Below are positions 8,427 to 16,415 of a DNA stretch of 64,000 bases, one piece after another. The stretch is from an uncultured Eubacteriales bacterium (lineage in GTDB: Bacteria > Bacillota > Clostridia > Oscillospirales > Oscillospiraceae): assembly GCA_900079765.1 (NCBI GenBank), contig LT599017.1:744001-808000 (forward strand), read 5' to 3'. The position numbers and the translations under genes were made by a program. The first letter of the stretch is position 1, and every line of letters starts with the position of its first letter. The notes beneath the pieces were generated by a model. The model was given only the letters and a program-made list of their open reading frames with translations, was not told where the DNA came from and ran no database searches.

Positions 8427-10021
8427 TGCGCAAATTCAAGGCGTTGCTGGTCCTCAACTTGAAGGCCATGCTGTCCTCCTTCCGTTTCGGGGGTAAGAAG
8501 AAGGCCCTCTCCGGCGTGGGTGCGGCGGCCTTTTTGGCGTTCCTCGGGCTCTACCTCTCGGGGACGTATAGCTTTCTCCTGGCTTCTCAGCTGGCACCTC
8601 TGGGGATGGTGCGGCTGGTGATTTTGATGATGCCGGTTCTGGTGGTGGGCATGGGGCTCATGTTCACCGTCTTCGCCGCCCAGGGCGTGGTCTTCGGCGG
8701 GCGGGACAACGACCTCATGCTCTCCCTGCCTGTCTCGGCCTTCACCCTCCTCCTTAGCCGTACTTTGGCGCTGTATCTCGAAAACCTGCTCTTTGCCGTC
8801 TTCGTCATGGCCCCCGCAGGGGTGGCGTACCTCGCCTACGGCGGTGACGGAGGCGCGGGGTTCCTCCTCACGCTGCTCCTGTGCACCGCCCTTCTCGCCC
8901 TGCTGCCCACGACGCTCGATCTGGCGGTGGGTTTCGTCCTCGCCTGGCTCTCGGGCCGCGTTGGGAAGAGACCCCTGATCACGAACCTTCTCTACTCCGG
9001 AGCCTTTATCCTGCTGCTGGTCTTCCTCTTCCGGCTCAACTTTTCCATCCAGAACCTTACCCTCTCCGCGGCGGCGGGCATCGAGAGCGGTTTCAGTCTC
9101 TGGGGTCTGCCCTTCGCCCTGCTGATGGAGGCGACCTGTGATGGAAATTTTCTCTCCCTCATCCTCTTTGCCGCCCTGTGTGTCCTGCCCTTCCTGCTGG
9201 TGGTCTGGCTCTTTTCCGGGCGGTATGGGCGCATCGTTACCACCCTGGGGGCCAAGAGCGCCCGCAGCGACTATAAGCTGGGTGTGCTATCTGCGGCGGG
9301 TGCCCGCAGGGCCCTCCTGATGAAGGAGAGCAGGCGCTTTTTCTCCACGCCCATCTATTTTTTTAATGCCGGTTTCGGCCTGGTGCTGATGGCGGTGGGG
9401 GGCCCTGCCACTCTGGTGTTCCGCTCAAAGGTGGAGGAGTACCTCCGTGAGCTGGGGGACTTTGCCGCCCTGCTGCCCATCCTTCCCCTCCTCTGCGCGG
9501 CCCTCGCCTTTCTGGTGACCATGACTGCCATCACCGCCTCGTCGGTGAGCCTGGAGGGGAAGATGCTCTGGATTCTAAAGGAGGCCCCCATCCCCTATGA
9601 GGAGATCGTCGCCGTCAAGGCGGGCTTTCAGCTTTTGCTTGAGCTGCCCTGCCTCCTGTTGGCCTCCGTCTGCCTGACTTTCGCTTTCTCCCTCGGTGGG
9701 GCGGACTGCCTCATCCTCTTTTTGGTAAATGCCGTCCTTGCCGTTTTCTGCGCCCTCTTCGGCCTCTTCATCAACCTCTCCATGCCCAAGCTGGACGCGC
9801 CCAACGACGCCATCGTGGTCAAGCAGTCCGGGGCCGCCATGCTGGGCACCTTCGTGCCTATGCTCTTAGTCCTCGCGCTGAGTTTTGCATGGTACTTCAT
9901 CCGGGTGCCTATGGGCGAGCTGCCCGCTTTGCTTGTCTGTGCCTTGCCGCCTGCCGTCGGCAGCGCTCTTCTACTGCGGCTTTTAAATACCAGGGGGAAG
10001 AAACTCTGGCTGGAACTATAG
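8426..10021 (+). CDS. ABC-2 type exporter permease
   Basis: The 531-residue protein begins at the overlapping TGATG of the ATPase gene. Roughly twelve hydrophobic segments are visible, with cytoplasmic loops such as FGGRDNDLMLSLPVS near residue 90, which is typical of large putative ABC exporter permeases in Firmicutes. It has no recognisable peptidase or accessory domain. It forms a transporter with the preceding ATPase. Substrate unknown. Confidence 0.82.
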   Translation: MRKFKALLVLNLKAMLSSFRFGGKKKALSGVGAAAFLAFLGLYLSGTYSFLLASQLAPLGMVRLVILMMPVLVVGMGLMFTVFAAQGVVFGGRDNDLMLSLPVSAFTLLLSRTLALYLENLLFAVFVMAPAGVAYLAYGGDGGAGFLLTLLLCTALLALLPTTLDLAVGFVLAWLSGRVGKRPLITNLLYSGAFILLLVFLFRLNFSIQNLTLSAAAGIESGFSLWGLPFALLMEATCDGNFLSLILFAALCVLPFLLVVWLFSGRYGRIVTTLGAKSARSDYKLGVLSAAGARRALLMKESRRFFSTPIYFFNAGFGLVLMAVGGPATLVFRSKVEEYLRELGDFAALLPILPLLCAALAFLVTMTAITASSVSLEGKMLWILKEAPIPYEEIVAVKAGFQLLLELPCLLLASVCLTFAFSLGGADCLILFLVNAVLAVFCALFGLFINLSMPKLDAPNDAIVVKQSGAAMLGTFVPMLLVLALSFAWYFIRVPMGELPALLVCALPPAVGSALLLRLLNTRGKKLWLEL

Positions 10022-10096
10022 AACTCTTTCGAAAAAACAGGGAACTTTTACCGGGGAACAACGTCCAATCAAGTAAACCCACAAAAGGAGACTGAT

Positions 10097-11149
10097 ATGA
10101 CCATGAAACTGAAACGCATCCTCACTGCCGCTCTTGCCGCCGCCGTCCTCACCGGCAGCGCCCTTGCCGCCGATGACGCTATCGCCATCCCGCTGGAGGA
10201 CGGTGCGGTCACGCCTGCCGCCGCTGATCAGAGCGTCTATGAGATAAATCGCCGGACCGATAATGACGCCATCCGGGTCTGGGGTACGGTTCAGGAGCTG
10301 GGCGAGCAGTCCGTCTATATTGAAAACAGCAGCGACGGTGCCCCCTACCAGAAGATTGTCGTGAAGATCTCTGAGGATACTGCCATTGTGGACGCTGTCA
10401 CCGGCGCGGCCAAAACCTTTGCCGACCTCAAGGAGGGGGAGACACTCTACGCCTATGTCAGCCCCGCCATGACCCGCAGCATGCCGCCCCAGTCGGTGGC
10501 TGAGCTGGTCATCTGCAACATCCCCGCCGACCTCGGCGTTCCCACTTACGCTCAGGTCGAGCACGTGACCGAGCAGGAGGACGGCAAGATCGACCTCCTG
10601 GTGTCCGGCGCTATGATCCTTCACCTGGACGCGGAGACGGAGCTCCTGTCCTACGGGAGCGAGACGGCTCCTACCCTTGCCGATATCAAGCCCGGCGCCA
10701 TGGTTCTCTCCTGGTACCAGATCGTCGCCATGTCCTACCCCGGCCAGGCCGGCCCCAGCAGGGTGGTGCTCTTCCCCTACGAGTACGCGGGGTATCTCTC
10801 CGCCGGGGAGGGCAGCCTCTCTGTGAACGGCAAGGCCCTGGACCTGGATGAGAGCGTCCGGCCCTTCGCCCAGGACGGAAAGCTGATGGTTCCCGTCCGC
10901 AAGCTGGCTGAGGCCCTGGGCTGCACCGTCACCTGGGATGCCCAGGACCCTGCCGCCGTCGCCGTGACCAAGGACGGGGAGAGCCTCTACTCCCTCACCA
11001 TCGGCGGCGATACCATGGTGCTGGAAGGCGACATGGCGATGAGCGTGTCCGCCCCCGTGACGGCCCGGAACGGAGTTACCTTCGCCTGCGTGGACGACCT
11101 GCTGGTGGCCCACAACGCGAAACTGGAGAGCCAGAGCGTTTTTGGCTAA
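10097..11149 (+). CDS. Secreted copper-amine-oxidase N-terminal (stalk) domain protein
   Basis: AAAGGAG lies 6 bases before ATG 10097. A signal peptide is clear (KLKRILTAALAAAVLTGSALA followed by ADD). Residues 25-220 form a beta-rich region without a family I can name. Residues about 235-345 match the stalk domain known from copper amine oxidase N-termini: SVNGKALDLDE, MVPVRKLAEALGCTVTWD, FACVDDLLV. Such domains are common in exported Clostridia proteins and are not enzymes by themselves. It ends 32 bases before a strong hairpin. Its S41 neighbour is also exported, so they may act together at the cell surface. Confidence 0.82.
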   Translation: MTMKLKRILTAALAAAVLTGSALAADDAIAIPLEDGAVTPAAADQSVYEINRRTDNDAIRVWGTVQELGEQSVYIENSSDGAPYQKIVVKISEDTAIVDAVTGAAKTFADLKEGETLYAYVSPAMTRSMPPQSVAELVICNIPADLGVPTYAQVEHVTEQEDGKIDLLVSGAMILHLDAETELLSYGSETAPTLADIKPGAMVLSWYQIVAMSYPGQAGPSRVVLFPYEYAGYLSAGEGSLSVNGKALDLDESVRPFAQDGKLMVPVRKLAEALGCTVTWDAQDPAAVAVTKDGESLYSLTIGGDTMVLEGDMAMSVSAPVTARNGVTFACVDDLLVAHNAKLESQSVFG

Positions 11150-11181
11150 AGGTTAGCTAAAGATAGGTAACAAATCATTAC

Positions 11182-11216
11182 AAACCGGCGGCGGGACTTG
11201 TTCCCGCCGCCGGTTT
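11182..11216 (+). terminator. Strong hairpin after the stalk-domain gene
   Basis: A perfect 15-bp stem (11182-11196 with 11202-11216, AAACCGGCGGCGGGA on the left) has a 5-base loop CTTGT. Only TTT (the end of the stem) then GCGC follows, so its efficiency as an intrinsic terminator is uncertain. The loop contains the likely -35 of the next gene. Confidence 0.65.
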
Positions 11217-11226
11217 GCGCTACAAT
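11198..11226 (+). promoter_or_regulatory. Probable promoter of the S41/SLH protease gene
   Basis: TTGTTC (11198-11203) and TACAAT (11221-11226) are 17 bases apart, 32 bases before the start codon. The -35 hexamer lies in the loop and right arm of the preceding hairpin. Confidence 0.6.
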
Positions 11227-11257
11227 GGAAATATCTTACGAAACAGAGGGGAACCCT

Positions 11258-13165
11258 ATGAAAATGATGAGAAAGCTCTTGGCACTCCTCCTCACCCTGA
11301 GCCTGCTCGCCGCCCCCGCGCTGGCTTTGACCACCGAACAGGCGGCTGAGCTGCTGGATACCTATTACGTGGACGGCGTCCCCGACCGTGTGCTGGAGCA
11401 GACCACGGTGGAGGGGATGCTGGAGGCACTGGGGGACCCCTACACCGAATATTTTGACGCCGAGACCTACGCCTCCTTCATGGACAGTATGAAGGACACC
11501 GTCACCTACGGCATCGGCGTCTCCATGCAGGAGGAGGAAGGCGGCCTGCGGATCACCGAAGTCCTCTCCGGCCTGGGGGCCGAGAAGGCGGGCATCCTGG
11601 CCGGGGACCTCGTCACCGCGGTGGACGGCAAGACTATTGTGGGGGTACCGCTGGACACCGCCCGTGGCTGGATCTCCGGGGAGGAGGGTACCCAGGTGCT
11701 CATCACGGTTTCACGGGACGGAAAGAGCCTTACTTACACTGTCACCCGTGCCAAGATCGTCATAGAGGCCACCGCATCCACTCTGGTGGACGGCCACATC
11801 GGCTACATCATTTGTACCACCTTCGGCCCCGAGACCTACGGCCATTTTGCCGACGGCATCGAGGCCTACGACGACGCGGCCGACCGCTGGATCGTAGACC
11901 TGCGCAGCAACGGCGGCGGGGATGTGGATGCCTCCGTCCAGTCAGCGGGGACCTTCGTGGGCAGCGGGGACATGGCCTACCTCCAGGACAGCGACGGGCG
12001 CTACGGTGTCTACAGGAGCGACGAGGGCAGTCTCTCCCTGGACCCCGTGATCGTCCTCACCGACGGATATACCGCCAGCGCGTCCGAGATGTTCTCCTTC
12101 ATCGTCCGGGACCGGCAGGCGGGTCTGGTCATCGGGGAGCGGACCTACGGCAAGGGCGTGGCCCAGATTATGCTGGACGAAAGCGTGGAGCCCGACTATT
12201 TTGAGGACGGCTCCGCCCTCAAGGTGACGGCATATCGCATCTTCTCCCCAGACGGGGCCACCGACGACCGGGTGGGCGTCATCCCCCACCTACTGGTGGA
12301 CGCGGGCCTGGCTGACAGCGTTGCCTACCTCCTCTCGGCCTCCAACCCCAAGGGAGACACCAAGGGGATGCTCCGAATCGACATGGGCTGGCGCTGGTAC
12401 GTGGACCTGAACGTTGCTGCCAGCAAGGAATTCCTCCCCGTTTTTACCGCACTGCTGGAGGCCGTTCCGGAGAGTACCCGACTCTGGCTCGGCACCGGCG
12501 GGGCTGACGGCTGGCAGATGACCACAGCAGACGCGGTGGCGGAGCGGTACGGGCTGACCGGCTATGCCGCCCGCGCGTTCTCCGACACGGAGAATAGCCC
12601 CTACGCCGCTGCGATATCCTCTCTCGCAACCTATGAGATCATCTCCGGGCCGGGGGACGGCGCTTTTCTGCCCGACGCAACCCTCACCCGGGGCCAGCTC
12701 TGCTCATTGCTGGCCCAGGCCCTGCGCTATACCTCCGATCACACGGGCACCTTTGCCGACGTGCCCGCCGACGCGTACTATGCGCCGGCGGTGGAGGCCA
12801 TGTATGCCGCCGGACTGGTCGCCGGCGGGGGCGACGGCCTCTTCCACCCCGACGAGCCGGTGGATCACCAGCAGTATATCACCATCCTGGCCCGGGCCGC
12901 CCAGCGGCTGAGTATGAAGTTTGCGGGTATCGAGCTGGAGAGCGGCTCGCCCGAGCTGGAGCAGGAGGCTCTGGCCCCTTATGCCAAGTGGGCGCGGGAG
13001 AGCGTCTGGCTCCTGGACGGCAGCCAGGTAAATCCTCTGGGCATGGGCGTCAGCCTTCTGTGGGAGAGCTTGACCGACATCGCACCCACAGCCCCCACCA
13101 CCCGCGCCGAAGCCGCCGCGGGGCTCTACAGCCTCCTGGCGTATACGGGTATTTTGCCAGCCTAG
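11258..13165 (+). CDS. S41 C-terminal processing peptidase with PDZ and SLH domains
   Basis: ATG 11258 (MKMMRKLLALLL) has AGAGGGG just upstream and starts a signal peptide ending near ALA-LT; 635 residues. A PDZ domain covers roughly residues 85-160 (TYGIGVSMQEEEGGLRI, ILAGDLVTAVDGK). The S41 core has DLRSNGGGDVDAS, the catalytic Ser in TASASEMFS, and the Lys in GERTYGKGVAQ. After the protease, residues about 430-635 include SLH-type repeats (AISSLATYEIISG...FLPDATLTRGQL, TFADVPADAYYAPAVEAM...GLFHPDEPVDHQQY). This predicts a processing protease anchored to the wall at the cell surface. The SLH fusion is less common than plain CtpA. Confidence 0.9.
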   Translation: MKMMRKLLALLLTLSLLAAPALALTTEQAAELLDTYYVDGVPDRVLEQTTVEGMLEALGDPYTEYFDAETYASFMDSMKDTVTYGIGVSMQEEEGGLRITEVLSGLGAEKAGILAGDLVTAVDGKTIVGVPLDTARGWISGEEGTQVLITVSRDGKSLTYTVTRAKIVIEATASTLVDGHIGYIICTTFGPETYGHFADGIEAYDDAADRWIVDLRSNGGGDVDASVQSAGTFVGSGDMAYLQDSDGRYGVYRSDEGSLSLDPVIVLTDGYTASASEMFSFIVRDRQAGLVIGERTYGKGVAQIMLDESVEPDYFEDGSALKVTAYRIFSPDGATDDRVGVIPHLLVDAGLADSVAYLLSASNPKGDTKGMLRIDMGWRWYVDLNVAASKEFLPVFTALLEAVPESTRLWLGTGGADGWQMTTADAVAERYGLTGYAARAFSDTENSPYAAAISSLATYEIISGPGDGAFLPDATLTRGQLCSLLAQALRYTSDHTGTFADVPADAYYAPAVEAMYAAGLVAGGGDGLFHPDEPVDHQQYITILARAAQRLSMKFAGIELESGSPELEQEALAPYAKWARESVWLLDGSQVNPLGMGVSLLWESLTDIAPTAPTTRAEAAAGLYSLLAYTGILPA

Positions 13166-13226
13166 ATGAGGCGTTCACTCCATAAAGGAAGAAATGGAGC
13201 GTTCTTACATAAAAGCCCCACAAAAA

Positions 13227-13263
13227 AGCCAGGCCCTCCGAACGGAGGGCCTGGCTGATTCTT
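13227..13263. terminator. Bidirectional terminator between S41 protease and ABC importer
   Basis: The 13-bp stem AGCCAGGCCCTCC/GGAGGGCCTGGCT (13227-13239, 13244-13256) with loop GAAC is preceded by an A-run and followed by GATTCTTTCTTT, serving both convergent genes. Confidence 0.88.
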
Positions 13264-13266
13264 TCT

Positions 13267-14061
13267 TTACGACAGCAGGAGCTTGTCGTCGGCTTCCTTA
13301 CTGCCGGAGACCTTCTCGAACTGCTCCAAGAGCTTTTCCACGGTGAGCTTTTTCTTCTCCTCGCCCGCGATGTCAATGACCACCCGGCCCTCGTACATCA
13401 TGATGAGGCGATTGCCGTGGGCAATGGCGTCGCGCATGTTGTGGGTGATCATGAGGGTGGTGAGCTTATCCCGGCTGATGATGCGCTCCGTGGTCTCCAG
13501 CACGGTGGCGGCTGTCTTGGGGTCTAAGGCTGCGGTGTGCTCGTCCAGGAGGAGGAGCTTGGGCTTTTGCAGGGTTGACATGAGGAGGGTGAGCGCCTGC
13601 CGCTGGCCCCCGGAGAGGAGGCCTACCTTGGAGGTGAGTCGGTCCTCCAGCCCTAGGCCCAGTTCGGACAGAAGGAGCTTGTACCGCTCCCGCTCCTTGG
13701 GGGTGATGCCCCACCTGAGTCCGCGGCTCTGCCCTCGGCGGAGGGCCAGGGCGAGATTTTCCTCGATGCCCATGCTGGCGGCGGTGCCCATCATGGGGTC
13801 CTGGAAGACACGGCCGATGAACTTGGCCCGCTTGTGCTCGGGCAGACGGGTCACGTTCTGCCCGTCGATGGTGATTGAGCCCTGGTCAGCCGGGTAGACC
13901 CCGGCTACGATGTTGAGCATGGTGCTCTTGCCCGCGCCGTTACCGCCGATGACGGTGGCGAAGTCCCCGTCGGACAGGGTCAGGTTCAGACCGTTCAGGG
14001 CCACCTTCTCGTTGACGGTGCCCGCATTAAAGGTTTTAAAGACGTTCTTGATCTCAAGCAT
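13267..14061 (-). CDS. ABC importer ATP-binding protein (TrpZ-like)
   Basis: The 264-residue ATPase has Walker A GGNGAGKST, signature LLSGGQRQAL, Walker B LLLLDEHTAALDP and the switch His in ITHNMRDA. The DEHTAALDP variant is characteristic of the ATPases paired with ABC_sub_bind lipoproteins. It overlaps the permease gene by 8 bases and is the last gene of a leftward lipoprotein-permease-ATPase operon. This matches the streptococcal TrpXYZ tryptophan importer in order and families; the real substrate is not shown by the sequence. Confidence 0.9.
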   Translation of the reverse strand: MLEIKNVFKTFNAGTVNEKVALNGLNLTLSDGDFATVIGGNGAGKSTMLNIVAGVYPADQGSITIDGQNVTRLPEHKRAKFIGRVFQDPMMGTAASMGIEENLALALRRGQSRGLRWGITPKERERYKLLLSELGLGLEDRLTSKVGLLSGGQRQALTLLMSTLQKPKLLLLDEHTAALDPKTAATVLETTERIISRDKLTTLMITHNMRDAIAHGNRLIMMYEGRVVIDIAGEEKKKLTVEKLLEQFEKVSGSKEADDKLLLS

Positions 14062-15004
14062 GGACGCCGCCCCCTTTCTTTACGGGCTTGGAGAAGTACT
14101 TGCCCTTCCAGTAGGGGAAGGAGAGGAAGAGGGCCACCACCAGGGCGGAGAGGAGCTTGAGGTAGTTGGGGTTGAGCCCCACGGAGAGGACCGCCTGGAT
14201 GACGATATAATAGATGACCGCGCCGATGGCAACGGCCAGCAGCTTGAGGCCGAAGTTGCGAAACAGCCGCCCGAAGAGGACTTCACCGATGATGACGGCG
14301 GCGAGGCCGATGACGATGGCGCCCCGGCCCATGTTGATCTCCGCGTTGCTCTGGTACTGTGCGAGGAGACCCCCCGACAGGGCCACCAGTCCATTGGAGA
14401 GGATTAAGCCCAGCACCTTGTTGAAGTTGGTGTTGATGCCCTGGGCCCGGCTCATGTTGGGATTGGCCCCCGTGGCCCGGAGGGAGGAGCCCAGCTCCGT
14501 GCCGAAAAACCAGTAGAGCAGCGCGATGATGACGGCGATGAAGAGGCACACCATCAGAATAGGATAGCGGTAGAAAGGCTGCTGACCGGCGGGCACGTCG
14601 TTAAGGAAGCGCATGGAGATCAGAAGCTTATTGAGTTTCTCCGGGTCGGTGACGTTGATGGCGATGGTGGACTTCATGCTCATGATCGCCAGATTCACCG
14701 ACCACAGGCCCAGCTGGGTCAGGATGCCGGCCAGGATGGCGGGGATGCCACAGAAGGTATGCAGCACGCCGGTGACGAAACCCGCCAGCATCCCCGCAAC
14801 CATCGCGAGGAGGAGGGCAAGCCACACGTTGACCCCCGCGGCAATGAGCACGGCGCACACCGCGCCGCCGGTGCAGAAGGAGCCGTCCACCGTCAGGTCA
14901 GCGATGTCCAGAATCTTATAGGTGAGGTACACGCCGATGGCCATAATACCCCAGATGAGTCCCTGGGTCACGGCCCCCGGCAGAGCGTTGAGAAATGCCA
15001 GCAT
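14054..15004 (-). CDS. ABC importer permease (TrpY-like)
   Basis: The start is placed at ATG 15004 (MLAFLNALPGAVTQG) because GAGGAGG lies 9 bases upstream; the longer frame adds a basic tail without a site. The 316-residue protein has 8-10 membrane segments and the branched-chain permease (BPD_transp_2) features, including DIADLTVDGSF near the N-terminus and LRATGANPNMSRAQGINT in the cytoplasmic coupling loop. Together with the lipoprotein and ATPase it forms the TrpXYZ-type importer. Confidence 0.88.
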   Translation of the reverse strand: MLAFLNALPGAVTQGLIWGIMAIGVYLTYKILDIADLTVDGSFCTGGAVCAVLIAAGVNVWLALLLAMVAGMLAGFVTGVLHTFCGIPAILAGILTQLGLWSVNLAIMSMKSTIAINVTDPEKLNKLLISMRFLNDVPAGQQPFYRYPILMVCLFIAVIIALLYWFFGTELGSSLRATGANPNMSRAQGINTNFNKVLGLILSNGLVALSGGLLAQYQSNAEINMGRGAIVIGLAAVIIGEVLFGRLFRNFGLKLLAVAIGAVIYYIVIQAVLSVGLNPNYLKLLSALVVALFLSFPYWKGKYFSKPVKKGGGVHA

Positions 15005-15046
15005 GAGAGGTTTCCTCCTCAAAGAAATCATGTTCGCTTGAACGTG

Positions 15047-15068
15047 AAAATGGATGTCCATCCATTTT
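15047..15068. repeat. Perfect palindrome before the permease gene
   Basis: AAAATGGATG-TC-CATCCATTTT is a 10-bp perfect inverted repeat 43 bases upstream of the permease start, between the two first genes of the importer operon. It could be an operator or a short hairpin in the mRNA. Confidence 0.55.
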
Positions 15069-15134
15069 AAAGGAATTTTGCCCCGGTTGCAATAAGAAAA
15101 TTAAACGGTTCCGTTTGAAACAAAATACGGAAGA

Positions 15135-15164
15135 ACAGCGGGAAGGGCAGCCCCCTCCCGCTGT
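15135..15164 (-). terminator. Intercistronic hairpin after the binding-protein gene
   Basis: The stem ACAGCGGGAAGGG with CCCTCCCGCTGT (one bulged base) lies 17 bases after the lipoprotein stop. On the minus strand TCTTCCGTATTTT follows. It may stop part of the transcripts so that the binding protein is made in excess; this is a common arrangement but inferred here. Confidence 0.6.
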
Positions 15165-15180
15165 CTGCGGCGTGGTATTC

Positions 15181-16203
15181 TTATTCGGCGGTGATGGCCT
15201 CGTACCCGTCGGGGGGCGTGAGGCCCAGGGCGGCGCAGATATCAGCGTTGTACTTTTTGGTGAACTGGGGAGCGTACTCGACGGGCATCTCAGAGATATT
15301 GCTCTCGCCCTTGAGGATCTTAATGGCCATATTGCCGGTGGCGACACCCAGGTCGTAGTAGCTGATGGAGAGGGTAGCCACGCCGCAGCCTGCGGCGATG
15401 CCCTCCTCACCGGCGATGACAGGCTTTTTCGCGCCCTGGCAGATGTTGTCGATGATGCCGGTGTTATTGGCGGCGGTGTTGTCGGTGGGGATGTAGATGA
15501 CATCGCTGTTGGCGCAGGCGGTCTGGAGGACTGCGGAGAGGTCGTTGGTGTCGGAGAAGGGATAGAGGGTGCCGGTGATGCCCAGTTTCTCCAGCTCGGC
15601 CTTTACGGTGTCAACCTGGTACTGGCTGTTGGGCTCGGCGGAGCAGTAGAAGAGGCCCACGCTCTTCGCGTCGGGGAACCACTCCTTGACCATGGCGGCC
15701 TGCTGGTCCAGGGGGGCAAGGTCCGAGGTGCCGGACACGTTGGTGCCCACGGTGCCGGTGAAACCGTCGATGCCCAGAGCAACGCCGTACTCGGTGATTG
15801 AGGTGCCCAGGATGGGGATGGTGCTGGTGGCAGCAGCGGCGGTCTGGAGGCTGGCGGTGGCGTTGGCGAGGATCAGGTCCACCTTGGCGGCCACCAGGCT
15901 GTTGGCGATGGTGCCGGCGGTGTTGGAGTCGCCCGCCGCATTCTGCTCATTGAACTTCACCTTGTCCTCGCCGAACTCGGCGATCAGGGTGTCCTTAAAG
16001 CCCTGAGTGGCGGCGTCCAGCGCCGGGTGGGGAGCCAGCTGGGAGATACCTACCGTGTACGTCTTATCGGCGGGGGGCGCACTGGGGGTCTCGCTGGGCG
16101 CGGCGCTGGGAGAGGTGCCGGCCTGTCCGCCGGAGCAGGCGGACAGGGAGAGCGCCATGACGCCGGCCAGCGCCAGCGCCGTCAGCTTTGACAGTTTCTT
16201 CAT
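15181..16203 (-). CDS. ABC importer substrate-binding lipoprotein (TrpX-like, ABC_sub_bind)
   Basis: ATG 16203 (MKKLSKLTAL) is preceded by GGAGGG at 7 bases. A lipoprotein signal with lipobox LSAC gives a mature N-terminal Cys, followed by a Ser/Pro/Ala linker. The 340-residue protein has the periplasmic-binding fold of the ABC_sub_bind family: KTYTVGISQLAPHPALDAATQGF, GTSITEYG, VGLFYCSAEPNS, IYIPTDNTAA and PVIAGEEGIAAGC. It is the first gene of the importer operon. Homologues bind tryptophan, other aromatic compounds or unknown ligands. Confidence 0.9.
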   Translation of the reverse strand: MKKLSKLTALALAGVMALSLSACSGGQAGTSPSAAPSETPSAPPADKTYTVGISQLAPHPALDAATQGFKDTLIAEFGEDKVKFNEQNAAGDSNTAGTIANSLVAAKVDLILANATASLQTAAAATSTIPILGTSITEYGVALGIDGFTGTVGTNVSGTSDLAPLDQQAAMVKEWFPDAKSVGLFYCSAEPNSQYQVDTVKAELEKLGITGTLYPFSDTNDLSAVLQTACANSDVIYIPTDNTAANNTGIIDNICQGAKKPVIAGEEGIAAGCGVATLSISYYDLGVATGNMAIKILKGESNISEMPVEYAPQFTKKYNADICAALGLTPPDGYEAITAE

Positions 16204-16229
16204 TTCATTTCCCTCCAAATTTCCTGTCA

Positions 16230-16261
16230 ATTACTTTAGCGCTTTTAGGTGCTAAAGTAAT
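16230..16261. promoter_or_regulatory. Operator-like palindrome in the importer leader
   Basis: ATTACTTTAGC-N10-GCTAAAGTAAT is a perfect 11-bp inverted repeat that begins 10 bases downstream of the -10 box and ends 27 bases before the lipoprotein start. It can be a repressor site just after the transcription start. No T-box sequence is present, so regulation differs from the T-box control known for some trpXYZ operons. Confidence 0.7.
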
Positions 16262-16270
16262 ATTGAGCTT

Positions 16271-16299
16271 ATTATACTGGCCTATCCCGCAAATGTCAA
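16271..16299 (-). promoter_or_regulatory. Consensus promoter of the ABC importer operon
   Basis: On the minus strand the sequence reads TTGACA (16299-16294), exactly 17 bases, then TATAAT (16276-16271): a perfect housekeeping consensus 68 bases upstream of the lipoprotein start. Confidence 0.88.
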
Positions 16300-16415
16300 C
16301 CCTAAAGTTTTGGTCGGGGGCGCATTTCCATGGACTTTTTGAGGTGACTGTGGTATCATGTTCTATCATATACGATGGAAAGTCATGTACCTTTTCAGTA
16401 ATGGAGGAGACATCC

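Noticed and set aside
16230-16261. T-box or riboswitch upstream of the importer
   Set aside because: No AGGGTGGTACCGCGG-like sequence and only about 60 bases of leader; a simple palindrome fits an operator better.
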